Shown piece after piece: positions 43,113 to 52,994 of a DNA stretch of 56,832 nucleotides. The notes beneath the pieces are model-generated. The model saw only the letters and a program-made list of their open reading frames with translations, did no database searches and had not been told where the DNA came from. Position 1 is the first letter of the stretch, and each line of letters opens with the position of its first letter. The translations under genes were made by a program, and so were the position numbers. The stretch covers positions 1 through 56,832 of the forward strand of contig NZ_JACJRJ010000042.1 of NCBI RefSeq assembly GCF_014697195.1. Reading direction: 5' to 3'. Source of the stretch: Cylindrospermum sp. FACHB-282. GTDB taxonomy: Bacteria; Cyanobacteriota; Cyanobacteriia; Cyanobacteriales; Nostocaceae.

Positions 43113-44382
43113 TAGCTTGATCTTTTCTTTAACCTTGCCTATAAAATCACGTTTTCAATCTACAAATATTAAATTTGTCATGTATTTATTCAATATCTCC
43201 ACATCAGGAAAATTCATAACTTGTCTAACTAATATTGTTATCTATTATACATTAAAATTCAAGCAACTAGACTAGGAATTAATCACATAGAAATACAACT
43301 GTTACCACGCCCATAATCCCATAGAAATACTCTATTTATCCCTAGACTTGACATACTCTAGCAATAATTGCAGAGCATTTTCTAATCTAGATCCGCCATT
43401 AAATCCTGAGATTCAAATGCATACATTGCCAACTTAACAAAAATATTTTGGCGCTTGCTAATTTATTTTGTAGCTTGGGGTTCTCCATCCACCAGCTTAA
43501 GCCATAATCACCCATAAATCCATACAAATAGTGGTATTTAAACGGATTTTCAGTCGTTATTGCTCATGGATAGCGAATTTGCAGCAAGTGGGTAATTTGA
43601 TTTGCTTTCTCAACAGCTTACCTATAAATAGGCGCTTGACAAGCAAAGTTATTTTTATTTTATGAGAGTTAAATATCCTCAGTTTTAAATTCTGCTCCCG
43701 CCTGATTTTGCAATAATATATTGATCAACGTCATTGATTATTAAAATTTGTAACAATATCCTGAATGCGGGAACCTCACATATTTTAAATAAATATAAAC
43801 TTGACTAGTATATGACAGTGTTTATGCAGATATTTATTAAAGAGATGATGAAGAGTTTTTTTATAGGGCTTAGAGGAATTGCTAATATCAGTAGCTCAAT
43901 GTAGAGTATTGTTTGTTGTTCCCCAGTTAACTTAGTAGATACCGCAAAAATGATCAAAAAACGGCACAGCTTAGAGCTAGCAGAAAAATTTATCCAACCA
44001 GACCAACACCAGAGCCGATTAAACAACCCTTGTTGCCGCACCTTAATTGAGAGCAAAACGGTATCAATCAATTTGTCTAATTTTTTCCTGGCTATCTAGT
44101 AGTATAAATACGGGAGAAATTCGCTCCTATATATTGACTACTGGCATATATACTGAGATAATATAATTCTCTAGCTTGTAAGCTAAAATTCCGGCTTTGA
44201 TCAATAAGATGGCAACTGCCTAAAGCACACTTAGGTATCCCCATCAGCAATTAAACAACAGACAGAATTTGTATTCTTTCTGCAAGCACTATTGGTAGTT
44301 ATTTCCACCAGATAGTGCAGATTTTACCTGGGTATCGCTAAAAAACGCGAATCACTTTTTGTAAATTAAGGTGTCTCTATTA
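43113..44382. other. 1.3-kb intergenic region
   Basis: Mostly AT-rich. A 16-bp sequence AATC(A/C)CATAGAAATAC occurs twice (43281 and 43315). The minus-strand frame at 43805-44071 has no family resemblance. A plus-strand 49-codon frame lies at 43950-44099 and is given separately. The decarboxylase promoter should be in the last 200 bases. Confidence 0.45.
43950..44099 (+). CDS. possible small peptide (49 aa)
   Basis: ATG 43950 opens a frame beginning MIKKRHSLELAEKFIQPDQH, with a CC pair at residues 30-31 and a hydrophobic end NLSNFFLAI. The basic start and LELAEKF helix followed by a cysteine-containing tail would fit a small regulatory or precursor peptide, but no ribosome site is clear and no modifying enzyme is adjacent. 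It could be chance. Confidence 0.2.
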   Translation: MIKKRHSLELAEKFIQPDQHQSRLNNPCCRTLIESKTVSINLSNFFLAI

Positions 44383-45957
44383 ATGAACCAAGTACAAGCT
44401 CAGACAGAACCACGACAAGAAATACCTGTTAGTTACAAACTTACTCCAGGGTTTGGCGTAGCCAAAATTAAGCGTCGAAATCTCAGTATAAACGAGTGTA
44501 GTAAGTCATTTTCTGGGTTGAGTGCTAAAAAAAACCTACAGCTAACTCGCGCAGAAATGCAGACGTTAGGATATCAAGTTATTGATATGCTAGTCGAACA
44601 TTTTGAAAGTGTACCTAATAAGCCTGTAACGCGCAAAGCTAGCCGAGCAGAGTTAGAAAATCGCCTGAATCAACCAATTCCTCAATCGGGGACTGATCCT
44701 GCAAACATACTTCAACAGCTTCAACAAGATGTTTTCAGCAATATCGCTCACCCAGATCACCCACGATACTTTGCTTTTGTTCCCGGTCCGAGTAACTTTG
44801 TCAGCGTGATGGCTGATACTCTGGCATCTGGGTTTAATGCGTTTGCCGGCGCCTGGTTAGTAGGATCTGGTCCATCAGAAATTGAGCTATTAACCATTGA
44901 TTGGTTACGACAAATTTTTAAGTTACCAGATACAGCAGGTGGAATTTTTGTCAGCGGTGGCTCGATAGCTAACCTCACAGCTTTAACAACTGCACGTCAG
45001 ATAAAGCTCAATAATAAAATTGAGAATGCAACTGTTTATTTTTCAGAGCAAACACATTCATCAATTTTACGAGCTCTAAAGATATTAGGGTTTAAACCAG
45101 ACCAAATTCGCAAACTACCTACCGACGATAATTTTCGTTTATCTCTACCACACCTGCAACAAGCAGTCATCGCTGATCGTGCAGCAGGGAAACAACCATT
45201 TTGTGTAGTTGCTAATGCAGGAACAACCAATAGTGGAGCAATCGATCCACTTTCTGAGCTAGCAGATTTTTGTCAACAGGAAGAACTTTGGTTGCATGTC
45301 GATGGCGCCTATGGAGCAGCTGCAATTCTTTCTGAACAGGGTCGTTTTTTGCTTAAAGGACTCGAACGTGTTGATTCGTTGACCATAGACCCCCACAAGT
45401 GGCTATTTCAGCCTTATGAAATTGGCTGTGTTTTAGTTCGTGATAACTCTTGGTTGAAAGAAACTTTTGCTTGTCAAGCAGAATATCTCAAAGATGTAAA
45501 TCGTCAGGAAGAAGAAGTCAATTTCTATAATTATGGGATTCAATTAACCCGTAGCTTCCGCTCTTTAAAGCTATGGATGTCATTGAAAACTTTTGGAGTA
45601 GAGGCATTTCGAGAGGCAATCTCCTGGGGGATCGGACTGGCAGAATTAACTGAAAGTTTGTTGCAAAATCTACCTGATTGGGAAGTAATAACTTCGGCTC
45701 AGATAGGTGTACTTACTTTTCGGTATGCTCCTGCGGGACGGTCTTGTGAATACATTAATGCCATCAACCAGAAAATTGTAGACGATACAGCTACTGAGGG
45801 ATTTGCATTAGTCAACACCACGATCTTGAAAGAACGTAAAGTTATCCGTATGTGTACAATTAATCCTCGCACTACGGTAGAAGACATTCGAGAAACAATC
45901 AGCCGACTGAACAAACTTGCTAAATTGATAGACAAAAATTATTCTCAGCAAAAATAG
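44383..45957 (+). CDS. PLP-dependent aromatic-L-amino-acid decarboxylase-like enzyme
   Basis: 524 residues from ATG 44383, nine bases after AAGGTG; a GTG at 44371 is less likely. Group II PLP decarboxylase: HPRYFAFVPGPSNFVSVMAD, FVSGGSIANLTAL, NAGTTNSGAIDPL, LHVDGAYGAAAI and the lysine motif DPHKWLFQP with Schiff-base K339 are all present, as in aromatic amino acid decarboxylases. The first 55 residues are a basic extension not needed for the fold. Substrates could be Trp, Tyr, DOPA or Phe, giving the amine and CO2. The GNAT gene at 46370 resembles arylalkylamine acetyltransferases and could act next (inference). Confidence 0.87.
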   Translation: MNQVQAQTEPRQEIPVSYKLTPGFGVAKIKRRNLSINECSKSFSGLSAKKNLQLTRAEMQTLGYQVIDMLVEHFESVPNKPVTRKASRAELENRLNQPIPQSGTDPANILQQLQQDVFSNIAHPDHPRYFAFVPGPSNFVSVMADTLASGFNAFAGAWLVGSGPSEIELLTIDWLRQIFKLPDTAGGIFVSGGSIANLTALTTARQIKLNNKIENATVYFSEQTHSSILRALKILGFKPDQIRKLPTDDNFRLSLPHLQQAVIADRAAGKQPFCVVANAGTTNSGAIDPLSELADFCQQEELWLHVDGAYGAAAILSEQGRFLLKGLERVDSLTIDPHKWLFQPYEIGCVLVRDNSWLKETFACQAEYLKDVNRQEEEVNFYNYGIQLTRSFRSLKLWMSLKTFGVEAFREAISWGIGLAELTESLLQNLPDWEVITSAQIGVLTFRYAPAGRSCEYINAINQKIVDDTATEGFALVNTTILKERKVIRMCTINPRTTVEDIRETISRLNKLAKLIDKNYSQQK

Positions 45958-46369
45958 TGATTAGCAATTAGTGGTTAGTTAGCTAACAGCAATAATTCAA
46001 GACTTTTGGGTGGTTGTATGATCAAGTTGTCGTTACAATTCAAACTTGGGTGATCCTTAATTGGTAGTTACTGGAAATTCATGACTAATTACCCCTTAAC
46101 AATTGGCCAGAATTTCAGTTGAGTATCAATGGTAGATGACACCCTCAAATTAATCTGTAAGACTTACGCACCACTATACAACTATCATTATGAGCCAAAT
46201 GCAGATGATTTTTGGATATTGAAGATTTTCTTCTTTGAGAACCACCCCTATGGGTGTCTAAAATCCATTCAAAATAGCATACCTGGATGGAAATGCGTAA
46301 GTCTAAATCTGAGCAAGGTAGTGCAAAAAGCAACGATTTTTAATGAATTAGAAATATTTGGAGAAACAA
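45958..46369. other. spacer with a miniature element
   Basis: Holds the 143-bp element at 46161-46303, which also creates the spurious frame at 46129-46413. The rest is AT-rich and has no gene. Confidence 0.55.
46158..46306. mobile_element. 143-bp miniature element with TAA target duplication
   Basis: Begins GACTTACGCA at 46161 and ends TGCGTAAGTC at 46303, perfect 10-bp inverted ends, flanked by TAA on both sides (46158-46160 and 46304-46306). A 3-bp TNA duplication fits the IS1031 branch of IS5-family elements. It lies between the decarboxylase and the acetyltransferase. Confidence 0.75.
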
Positions 46370-47047
46370 ATGCAAACATCAACGGTAATAGAATTATCAC
46401 GCAAAAATGTTAGTTATCAGATTCTGACAGAGGGACATTTATCAAGTGCCATTGAATGCCTTTCTAGCACTTTTCAGTCCAGAGAACCCATGACACAAGC
46501 ATTAAAAATCACCTTAGAGGAGTTTGAATATTTTGCCGAAATTTTATTACAAAAAGCAGTTAATGATCAGCTTTCACTGGTAGCTCTGGATCAAATAAAT
46601 GGCAAAGTAGTAGGTGTTTTGATTGGTGAAGATTTTGTGACTGAGCCACCAGAAAGAATTAAAACTGTATCCTCTAAATTTTTACCCATTTTTGAACTGT
46701 TAGGTAGTCTTGACAAAGCATACAAGCAACAATATCCAGTTGAATCAGGTCAGTTATATCACATATTTATGGTAGGTGTCTACAAAGAGTATGCAGGTCT
46801 ATCAGTGAGATTAATTAAGATAGCAGAAAGCATCGCCCATAAAAAGGGTTATGTGGGTAGCATTGGAGAATCAACGGGACATATTGCCCATCAAATTAAT
46901 ACCAAACGTTTGGGATTTAAAGAAGTAGAAGGAATAGCTCCTGTATACTACGATGATTTTCACTATGAAGGTCAACGTGTATTCACTGAGATAACAGAAT
47001 GCCAAAGCTGTAGACTTGTTTTTAAAGAATACAGATTAACAAATTAG
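46370..47047 (+). CDS. GNAT acetyltransferase, arylalkylamine-acetyltransferase-like
   Basis: 225 residues from ATG 46370, six bases after GGAG. The acetyl-CoA fold is seen in QLYHIFMVGVYKEYAGLSVR (motif A strand and a modified pyrophosphate loop), LIKIAESIAHKKGYVGSIGE and INTKRLGFKEVEG. The C-terminal pattern LGF-x-EVEGI-x-x-YYDDF-HYEGQRVF resembles insect-type arylalkylamine N-acetyltransferases. The Gly-rich loop reads EYAGLS rather than the usual Q/RxxGxG/A, so activity is not certain. Downstream of the aromatic decarboxylase, it is a candidate for acetylating the amine product. Confidence 0.65.
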   Translation: MQTSTVIELSRKNVSYQILTEGHLSSAIECLSSTFQSREPMTQALKITLEEFEYFAEILLQKAVNDQLSLVALDQINGKVVGVLIGEDFVTEPPERIKTVSSKFLPIFELLGSLDKAYKQQYPVESGQLYHIFMVGVYKEYAGLSVRLIKIAESIAHKKGYVGSIGESTGHIAHQINTKRLGFKEVEGIAPVYYDDFHYEGQRVFTEITECQSCRLVFKEYRLTN

Positions 47048-47559
47048 GCAAAATCAAGTTTGGTTCATCATGTAACCAAGTGTCAAACATATCTCCTCAG
47101 TAAATTTACCTCCAAGCAAACTAAAGATCGCTAGCCGACACCCACCCTTGGGTGCGGCTAAATGGAGGCAGCAAATATATTCTTCGCAACATAGCTGCTG
47201 GGTATCAAGACTGCTCTGAAAATTAGAGTGTTTATTGGGTTGAGCAATTTCACCCGGATTTGAATTCTACAAAACACCTTAACTGGCAAAAATTATCTCA
47301 ATACAAGGGTCAGAGATTTTACTTTGGTCAGAGTAAAAAAGCAAAGCTAAAATCTAGTACACGAGGCCGGAAATAAAGCTACCATTCAAAATCAACGAAC
47401 AGCATACAATGTAAGCTTTTTGACTTTTGACTTCCGGGCAACGGTATTAAACTATTTTTAATCTGTACCGAAAAATTTTATTTATACTAAATTTGTTTAA
47501 AAAGGAATATAAGCGGGCATTCTAAATATGGCACACTATTATCCCGCTAAAATTTGGCA
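47048..47559. other. intergenic region with a strong hairpin
   Basis: TAGCCG-A-CACCCA pairs with TGGGTG-CGGCTA (47132-47160, loop CCCT, one bulged A). No T run follows, so it may be an RNA processing or repeat element instead of a terminator. The rest is AT-rich upstream sequence of the large kinase gene. Confidence 0.5.
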
Positions 47560-50500
47560 ATGCTTGCATCCCCCATACTTACAGGTTATGACCTGACCGA
47601 GATCATCCACGAGGGCGCTCACACTATTATCTATCGAGGTACAGCGCAACTCAACGCTCAACCCGTCATCCTCAAAATCCTCAAAGCTGACTATCCCACC
47701 CTTGATGACATTGCCCGTCTCAAGCACGAATACAAAATGACGGAAAACCTAGATATTGAGGGCATAGTCAAATTTTTGAGGCTCGAAACCCATCAAAATC
47801 GTTTAGTGCTTGTATGTGAAGACTTTGGTGGACAGTCGCTCAAGCAGCTGCTCTCCCATCAAAAATTGGACATGAGTACCTTTTTAAGTATTGCCCTGCA
47901 ACTGGCGCAAGCCTTGGTGTCACTGCATAATAACCGGCTTATTCACAAAGATATTAAACCCGCTAACATCATCATCAACCAGCTTTCAGGACAAGTTAAG
48001 CTTACCGACTTCAGTATCTCTTCACGTCTTTATAAAGAAACACCGCCACTCGTTAACCCCAATCAACTAGAAGGCACTCTTGCCTATATGTCCCCAGAAC
48101 AAACCGGGAGAATGAATCGCCCAGTTGATTATCGTAGCGATTTTTACTCTTTAGGTATCACCTTCTATGAAATCTTAACGGGTCAATTACCTTTTCAAAG
48201 CAATGACCCCCTAGAATTGGTTCACTGTCATCTTGCCAAACAGCCTCTGGCAATTAAAGAATTGAAGCCAGAAGTACCACCAGCCATCTGTTCTATTGTC
48301 ATGAAACTGATGCACAAAAACGCTGAAGACAGATATCAAAGTGCAGCAGGACTTGTAGCCGACTTAGAACTCTGTCAAAACCAGTTGAACAAGCTAAATG
48401 AGATTACTGAGTTTATTCCAGGACGCTTAGATGTTCTCAGTCAGTTGCTCATCCCGCAAAAGCTTTATGGTAGAGAAACTCAGGTTCATTTACTCTTATC
48501 AGCCTTTGAGCGTGTTAGTCAAGGAAGCACTGAATTAATGCTAGTCTCTGGTTATTCAGGGATTGGCAAATCATCTATAGTCAATGAAGTTAATAAACCT
48601 ATAACCCGCTCAAAAGGTTACTTTGTGAGTGGTAAATTTGATCAATTCAAGCGCGATATTCCCTATATATCATTGATTCAAGCTTTTAGCTCGTTGATGC
48701 AGCAGTTACTTACAGAAAGTGCCGCCCAGATTGATGTATGGAAAGGCCAAATACTTAGCGCAGTTGGATTAAATGGGCAAGTAATTATTGACGTGATTCC
48801 TGAAGTAGAATTAATCATTGGATCTCAGCCAGAAGTACCACAACTGGGTGGAACCGAAACTCAAAACCGCTTCAATCGTGTTTTCTCAGAATTTACGCGA
48901 GTTTTCGCCCAAAAAGAGCATCCCTTAGTCATCTTTTTGGATGACTTGCAATGGGCAGATTCCGCTACATTGAAGTTAACGCAACTGTTAATTACTGACC
49001 CCGACAGCAAATATCTGCTAGTCATAGGTGCATATCGGGATAATGAAGTCAAGGCTGGGCATATCTTAAAACAGACAATCGAGGAAATTGAGAATACAGA
49101 CATCTTTATAAATAACATTGTATTGCAACCGTTAACAATAACTAATGTAATTCAGTTAATTACTGAAACATTGCATGATAATACAGAACGAAGCTATGGA
49201 CTAGCTGAATTAATCTTTAATAAGACAGGTGGAAATCCATTTTTCTTGACACAATTACTCCAGGTGCTTTATCAAGACAAACTGCTAAAATTTGACTTTA
49301 TTACTGCTTCATGGCAATGGAGTATTGCGGAAATACAAGCTATTGGAATAACTGATAAGAGTATAGTAGAACTGGTATCCAGTCGAATTCAAAGGCTTCC
49401 AGAAGAAACACAAGAAGTTTTAAAATTAGCAGCTTGTATAGGGGATAAATTTACCCTAGATGTGCTGTCAATTGTGAATGAGCAGTCACCTGGAAGTACT
49501 GCCAATCAACTGTATGCAGCCTTAGAAGCTGGATTAATCTTGCCCTTAAGTGAGGCTTACCGGATTCCCTTAGTATTTAGTCAGGAAGAAGCAGTTAACC
49601 TCACTTTTGATACAAAACGGGTAGGTTATAAGTTCTTGCATGATCGAGTGCAGCAAGCTGCCTATTCACTCATTCCTCAAAACCAACAACAGATAACTCA
49701 TCTGAAAATAGGTCAGTTACTTCTAAAACAGACACCACCTGAAGTACTAGTGGAAAATGTCTTGGATATTGTCAACCAGCTAAATATTGGTGTGGATTTA
49801 CTGGCAAACCAAGCTGAAAAAAATGAACTGGCAAAACTTAATCTCTTGGCTGGCAAGAAAGCCAAAACATCCAATGCTTATGAAGCAGCAATCAAGTATT
49901 TGAATTTAGGGTTGAATCTTTTAGTAGTAAATAGTTGGCAGAGTAACTATGAACTTATGCTTAATTTGCATAGAGAAACAGCAGAAGTGGAGTATTTACA
50001 CGGCAACTTTGAGAGGTCAAGAAAAATAGCGAATATCACCCTTCAACAAGCTAATAATATTTTAGATAAAGTCAAAGTATATGAAATTGAAATCCAGTCT
50101 TATACTGCACAAAATAGACTACAAGAAGCCTTAGATATTGGAGTTAAAGTTCTAACAGTCCTCGGTGTGCGACTGCCGAAAAAACCCAAGAAGTTGGATG
50201 TTTTAACAGCAGTAATAAAGACTAAGTTAACTTTAACTGGAAAACGAATTGAAGATTTAGCTGCTTTGCCACAAATGACCGACCCCTATAAGCTGGCAGC
50301 TATGCAAATATTAATGCTGATCACTCCTGCCGCTTCTCAATCAGGTTCTTTGCAGTTTCCACTGGCTATTATGGCAATGGTCAGATTATCAGTGAAATAT
50401 AACAATTCAACTTTTGCTGCTTTTGGATATAGTTTTTATGGAGCTATGTTGTGTGACAAATTAGGAGATATAGAAGCAGGCTATAGATTTGGCTGGTTAG

Positions 50501-52953
50501 GCCTTGCAGTGCTGGACAAGATGAAGGATAAATCGCTCAGATGTAAAGTCTTATTTGTATTTAATAGTATGATTCGTCACTTTAAAGATCCTTTGAAGGA
50601 AACAATCATATCCTTGCAGGAAGGGATACAGATGGGGTTGGAAACTGGAGATATAGAATTTGCCAGTTATTGCACTACTGCTTTAAGTTTTCATTTGTTA
50701 TCGAGCGGAGAAAATAGGGAAATAGTTGAACACAAATTATTAGATTCTGTTGATTTAATGCGGCAATTAAAACTAGAACCTACAGCTTTAGCAATCAGAT
50801 GCCTTCGACAATGTTCTTTAAACTTTTTAGGACGCTCATTAGATAAAACTATTTTAGTAGGAGATGCATTTAATGAAACAGAGATGATATCTGTTTTTGA
50901 GGGAAATTATTCTTGGTTAAGCGCTCTTTACATTTGTAAAACCATCCTTTATTATTTATTTCAGGATTATAAAAAAGCTATTCAGAGCGCCAAGCTAACT
51001 ACAGAAAAATACCAAGATAATAATCCAGCATTCTTAATGTATTTAGTCAATAACTTCTACTATTCTTTGGCGTTGTTGGCTGAGTTCAAAAACACTTCAT
51101 CTTCTGAACAAAAGCAATACCTCAAGCAAGTGGCACTTAATCAGAAAAACATGAAAAAATGGGCCTACCACGCTCCCTGTAACTACCGACATAAATATGA
51201 GCTAATAGAAGCAGAAAAAGCCAGAGTTTTGGGGCAAGATGTGCAAGCGATGCTTTTGTACGATCGCGCAATTTCTGGAGCCGCAGAAAATGGTTATATT
51301 CAAGAAGTCGCACTGGCTAATGAACTAGCAGCAGAGTTCTACCTAGCATTAGGCAAAGAAAAAATTGCCAAAACTTATATGACCGAAGCTTACTATAGTT
51401 ATAACAGCTGGGGTGCGATCGCTAAAGTCCACGATTTAGAGGAACGGTATCCTGAATTGATTATCCGTAGTGATAAGGTTACAGAGTCTGATGTAAATAT
51501 ATCCAGCACAATTAGCAGGAATACTAGAACCACAAAAACGGGAAGTACAACCAGCAGTGGTCAAATTCTAGATATGGCTACAGTGATGAAACTTTCCCAA
51601 GCGATTAGCAGCGAAATTGTTCTAGATAAACTCCTCGGAAAATTGCTAGCCATCATCCTAGAAAATGCTGCTGCTCAAAAGGGCTGTCTGATTCTAGAAA
51701 AAGACAAGAAACTGTTCATCGAAGTTATTCACAGCGATCAAAATTCCTCTTTTGTTGTTCTACAATCAACGCCAGTAGAAACAAGTCAAGATATCCCCAT
51801 AACTCTTGTCAACTACGTTGCTAGAACTCAGCAAACACTCGTAATAGGTGATGCCAGTTCTGATCTGCTTTTTAGGGAAGATCCCTATATAAAAGAACAT
51901 CAACCGAAATCTGTTGTCTGCGCTCCCATCTTTTACCAAGGTAAATTTACAGGCATTTTCTATCTGGAGAATAACTTAGCCACTGAAGCATTTACGAAAA
52001 ATCGCCTGGAAATCCTCAAACTCCTGACTTCTCAGGCGGCGATCGCCATCGAAAATGCCCGCCTCTACTCACGTGAACAAGAAAGATCCCAGCAGTTACA
52101 ACAATCTTTACAACAACTCCAGCAAACCCAAGCGCAATTAGTGCAGACTGAAAAAATCTCATCTCTGGGGCAATTAGTCGCTGGGGTAGCTCATGAAGTC
52201 AACAATCCTGTAAGCTTCATTTCAGGCAATTTATCTCACGTCACACAGTATGTTGAAGACCTGATTAATCTACTTGATCTTTACCAGAAAAACTTGCCCT
52301 CCCCACCCGCAGAAATTGCCGATGAGATTGAGGCAATTGATCTGGAGTTCTTGCTACAAGACCTGCCTAAGATGATTTCTTCAATGAAAGTAGGAACTGA
52401 ACGTATTCGCGGCATTATGCAGTCTCTGCGTACCTTCTCACGCACTGATAGTGTTGACAAAAAAGCAGTTGATATTCATGAGGGTATCGAAACTACCTTG
52501 ATGATATTGCAGCATCGTCTCAAAGCTAGCCCAACCCGTCCCGCTATTCAAGTTGTCAAAGAGTATAGCAATCTATCGTTAGTTGGGTGTTATCCTGGAC
52601 AAATGAACCAGGTGTTTATGAATTTGCTGGCAAATGCTATTGATGCCTTGGAAGAGTCCAATAATGGCAGGCCATTTGCTGATATTGAAAAGAATCCCAA
52701 TATGATCACTATCCACACCGAAACTTTGGGCGATCAAGTGATGATTAGCATCACTGATAATGGATCTGGTATGCCAGAGGAAGTGCGACAGCGACTATTT
52801 GACGCCTTTTTTACTACTAAACCAGAGGGTAAGGGCACTGGATTAGGACTCTCGATTAGTTATCAGATTGTGACTGAGAAACATGGCGGTAAATTACAGT
52901 GTATTTCTTCCCCAGGTAAAGGTGCAGAATTCGTCATTCAGATTCCGCTTTAG
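47560..52953 (+). CDS. serine/threonine kinase - AAA ATPase - GAF - histidine kinase multidomain protein
   Basis: About 1,797 residues from ATG 47560; a TTG two codons upstream is possible. Domains in order (numbered from the TTG): Ser/Thr kinase 10-275 with HKDIKPAN (131-138) and DFS (152-154); AAA_16-type ATPase from about 305 with Walker A GYSGIGKSS (333-341) and a Walker B-like VIFLDDLQWAD; a long helical TPR-like region (about 760-1300); a GAF domain (about 1370-1510); a Q-rich coiled coil; a HisKA box GVAHEVNNP with H1547; and an HATPase domain with N-box (NAIDAL), ITDNGSGMP and GTGLGLSI. This is a known cyanobacterial trifunctional architecture for complex signal integration. All kinase motifs look intact. 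The DFS replaces the canonical DFG, as in other members. No response regulator is nearby. Confidence 0.95.
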   Translation: MLASPILTGYDLTEIIHEGAHTIIYRGTAQLNAQPVILKILKADYPTLDDIARLKHEYKMTENLDIEGIVKFLRLETHQNRLVLVCEDFGGQSLKQLLSHQKLDMSTFLSIALQLAQALVSLHNNRLIHKDIKPANIIINQLSGQVKLTDFSISSRLYKETPPLVNPNQLEGTLAYMSPEQTGRMNRPVDYRSDFYSLGITFYEILTGQLPFQSNDPLELVHCHLAKQPLAIKELKPEVPPAICSIVMKLMHKNAEDRYQSAAGLVADLELCQNQLNKLNEITEFIPGRLDVLSQLLIPQKLYGRETQVHLLLSAFERVSQGSTELMLVSGYSGIGKSSIVNEVNKPITRSKGYFVSGKFDQFKRDIPYISLIQAFSSLMQQLLTESAAQIDVWKGQILSAVGLNGQVIIDVIPEVELIIGSQPEVPQLGGTETQNRFNRVFSEFTRVFAQKEHPLVIFLDDLQWADSATLKLTQLLITDPDSKYLLVIGAYRDNEVKAGHILKQTIEEIENTDIFINNIVLQPLTITNVIQLITETLHDNTERSYGLAELIFNKTGGNPFFLTQLLQVLYQDKLLKFDFITASWQWSIAEIQAIGITDKSIVELVSSRIQRLPEETQEVLKLAACIGDKFTLDVLSIVNEQSPGSTANQLYAALEAGLILPLSEAYRIPLVFSQEEAVNLTFDTKRVGYKFLHDRVQQAAYSLIPQNQQQITHLKIGQLLLKQTPPEVLVENVLDIVNQLNIGVDLLANQAEKNELAKLNLLAGKKAKTSNAYEAAIKYLNLGLNLLVVNSWQSNYELMLNLHRETAEVEYLHGNFERSRKIANITLQQANNILDKVKVYEIEIQSYTAQNRLQEALDIGVKVLTVLGVRLPKKPKKLDVLTAVIKTKLTLTGKRIEDLAALPQMTDPYKLAAMQILMLITPAASQSGSLQFPLAIMAMVRLSVKYNNSTFAAFGYSFYGAMLCDKLGDIEAGYRFGWLGLAVLDKMKDKSLRCKVLFVFNSMIRHFKDPLKETIISLQEGIQMGLETGDIEFASYCTTALSFHLLSSGENREIVEHKLLDSVDLMRQLKLEPTALAIRCLRQCSLNFLGRSLDKTILVGDAFNETEMISVFEGNYSWLSALYICKTILYYLFQDYKKAIQSAKLTTEKYQDNNPAFLMYLVNNFYYSLALLAEFKNTSSSEQKQYLKQVALNQKNMKKWAYHAPCNYRHKYELIEAEKARVLGQDVQAMLLYDRAISGAAENGYIQEVALANELAAEFYLALGKEKIAKTYMTEAYYSYNSWGAIAKVHDLEERYPELIIRSDKVTESDVNISSTISRNTRTTKTGSTTSSGQILDMATVMKLSQAISSEIVLDKLLGKLLAIILENAAAQKGCLILEKDKKLFIEVIHSDQNSSFVVLQSTPVETSQDIPITLVNYVARTQQTLVIGDASSDLLFREDPYIKEHQPKSVVCAPIFYQGKFTGIFYLENNLATEAFTKNRLEILKLLTSQAAIAIENARLYSREQERSQQLQQSLQQLQQTQAQLVQTEKISSLGQLVAGVAHEVNNPVSFISGNLSHVTQYVEDLINLLDLYQKNLPSPPAEIADEIEAIDLEFLLQDLPKMISSMKVGTERIRGIMQSLRTFSRTDSVDKKAVDIHEGIETTLMILQHRLKASPTRPAIQVVKEYSNLSLVGCYPGQMNQVFMNLLANAIDALEESNNGRPFADIEKNPNMITIHTETLGDQVMISITDNGSGMPEEVRQRLFDAFFTTKPEGKGTGLGLSISYQIVTEKHGGKLQCISSPGKGAEFVIQIPL

Positions 52954-52994
52954 GTTAGACATTCTGAATGCTAAGACAGGTGAGGAGCCTAATC

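Noticed and set aside
43805-44071. 88-codon minus-strand hydrophobic frame
   Set aside because: AT-rich sequence translating to Ile/Leu/Phe runs, no ribosome site, no family.
46129-46413. 94-codon plus-strand frame before the acetyltransferase
   Set aside because: Mostly made of the miniature element at 46161-46303 and overlapping the real gene start.
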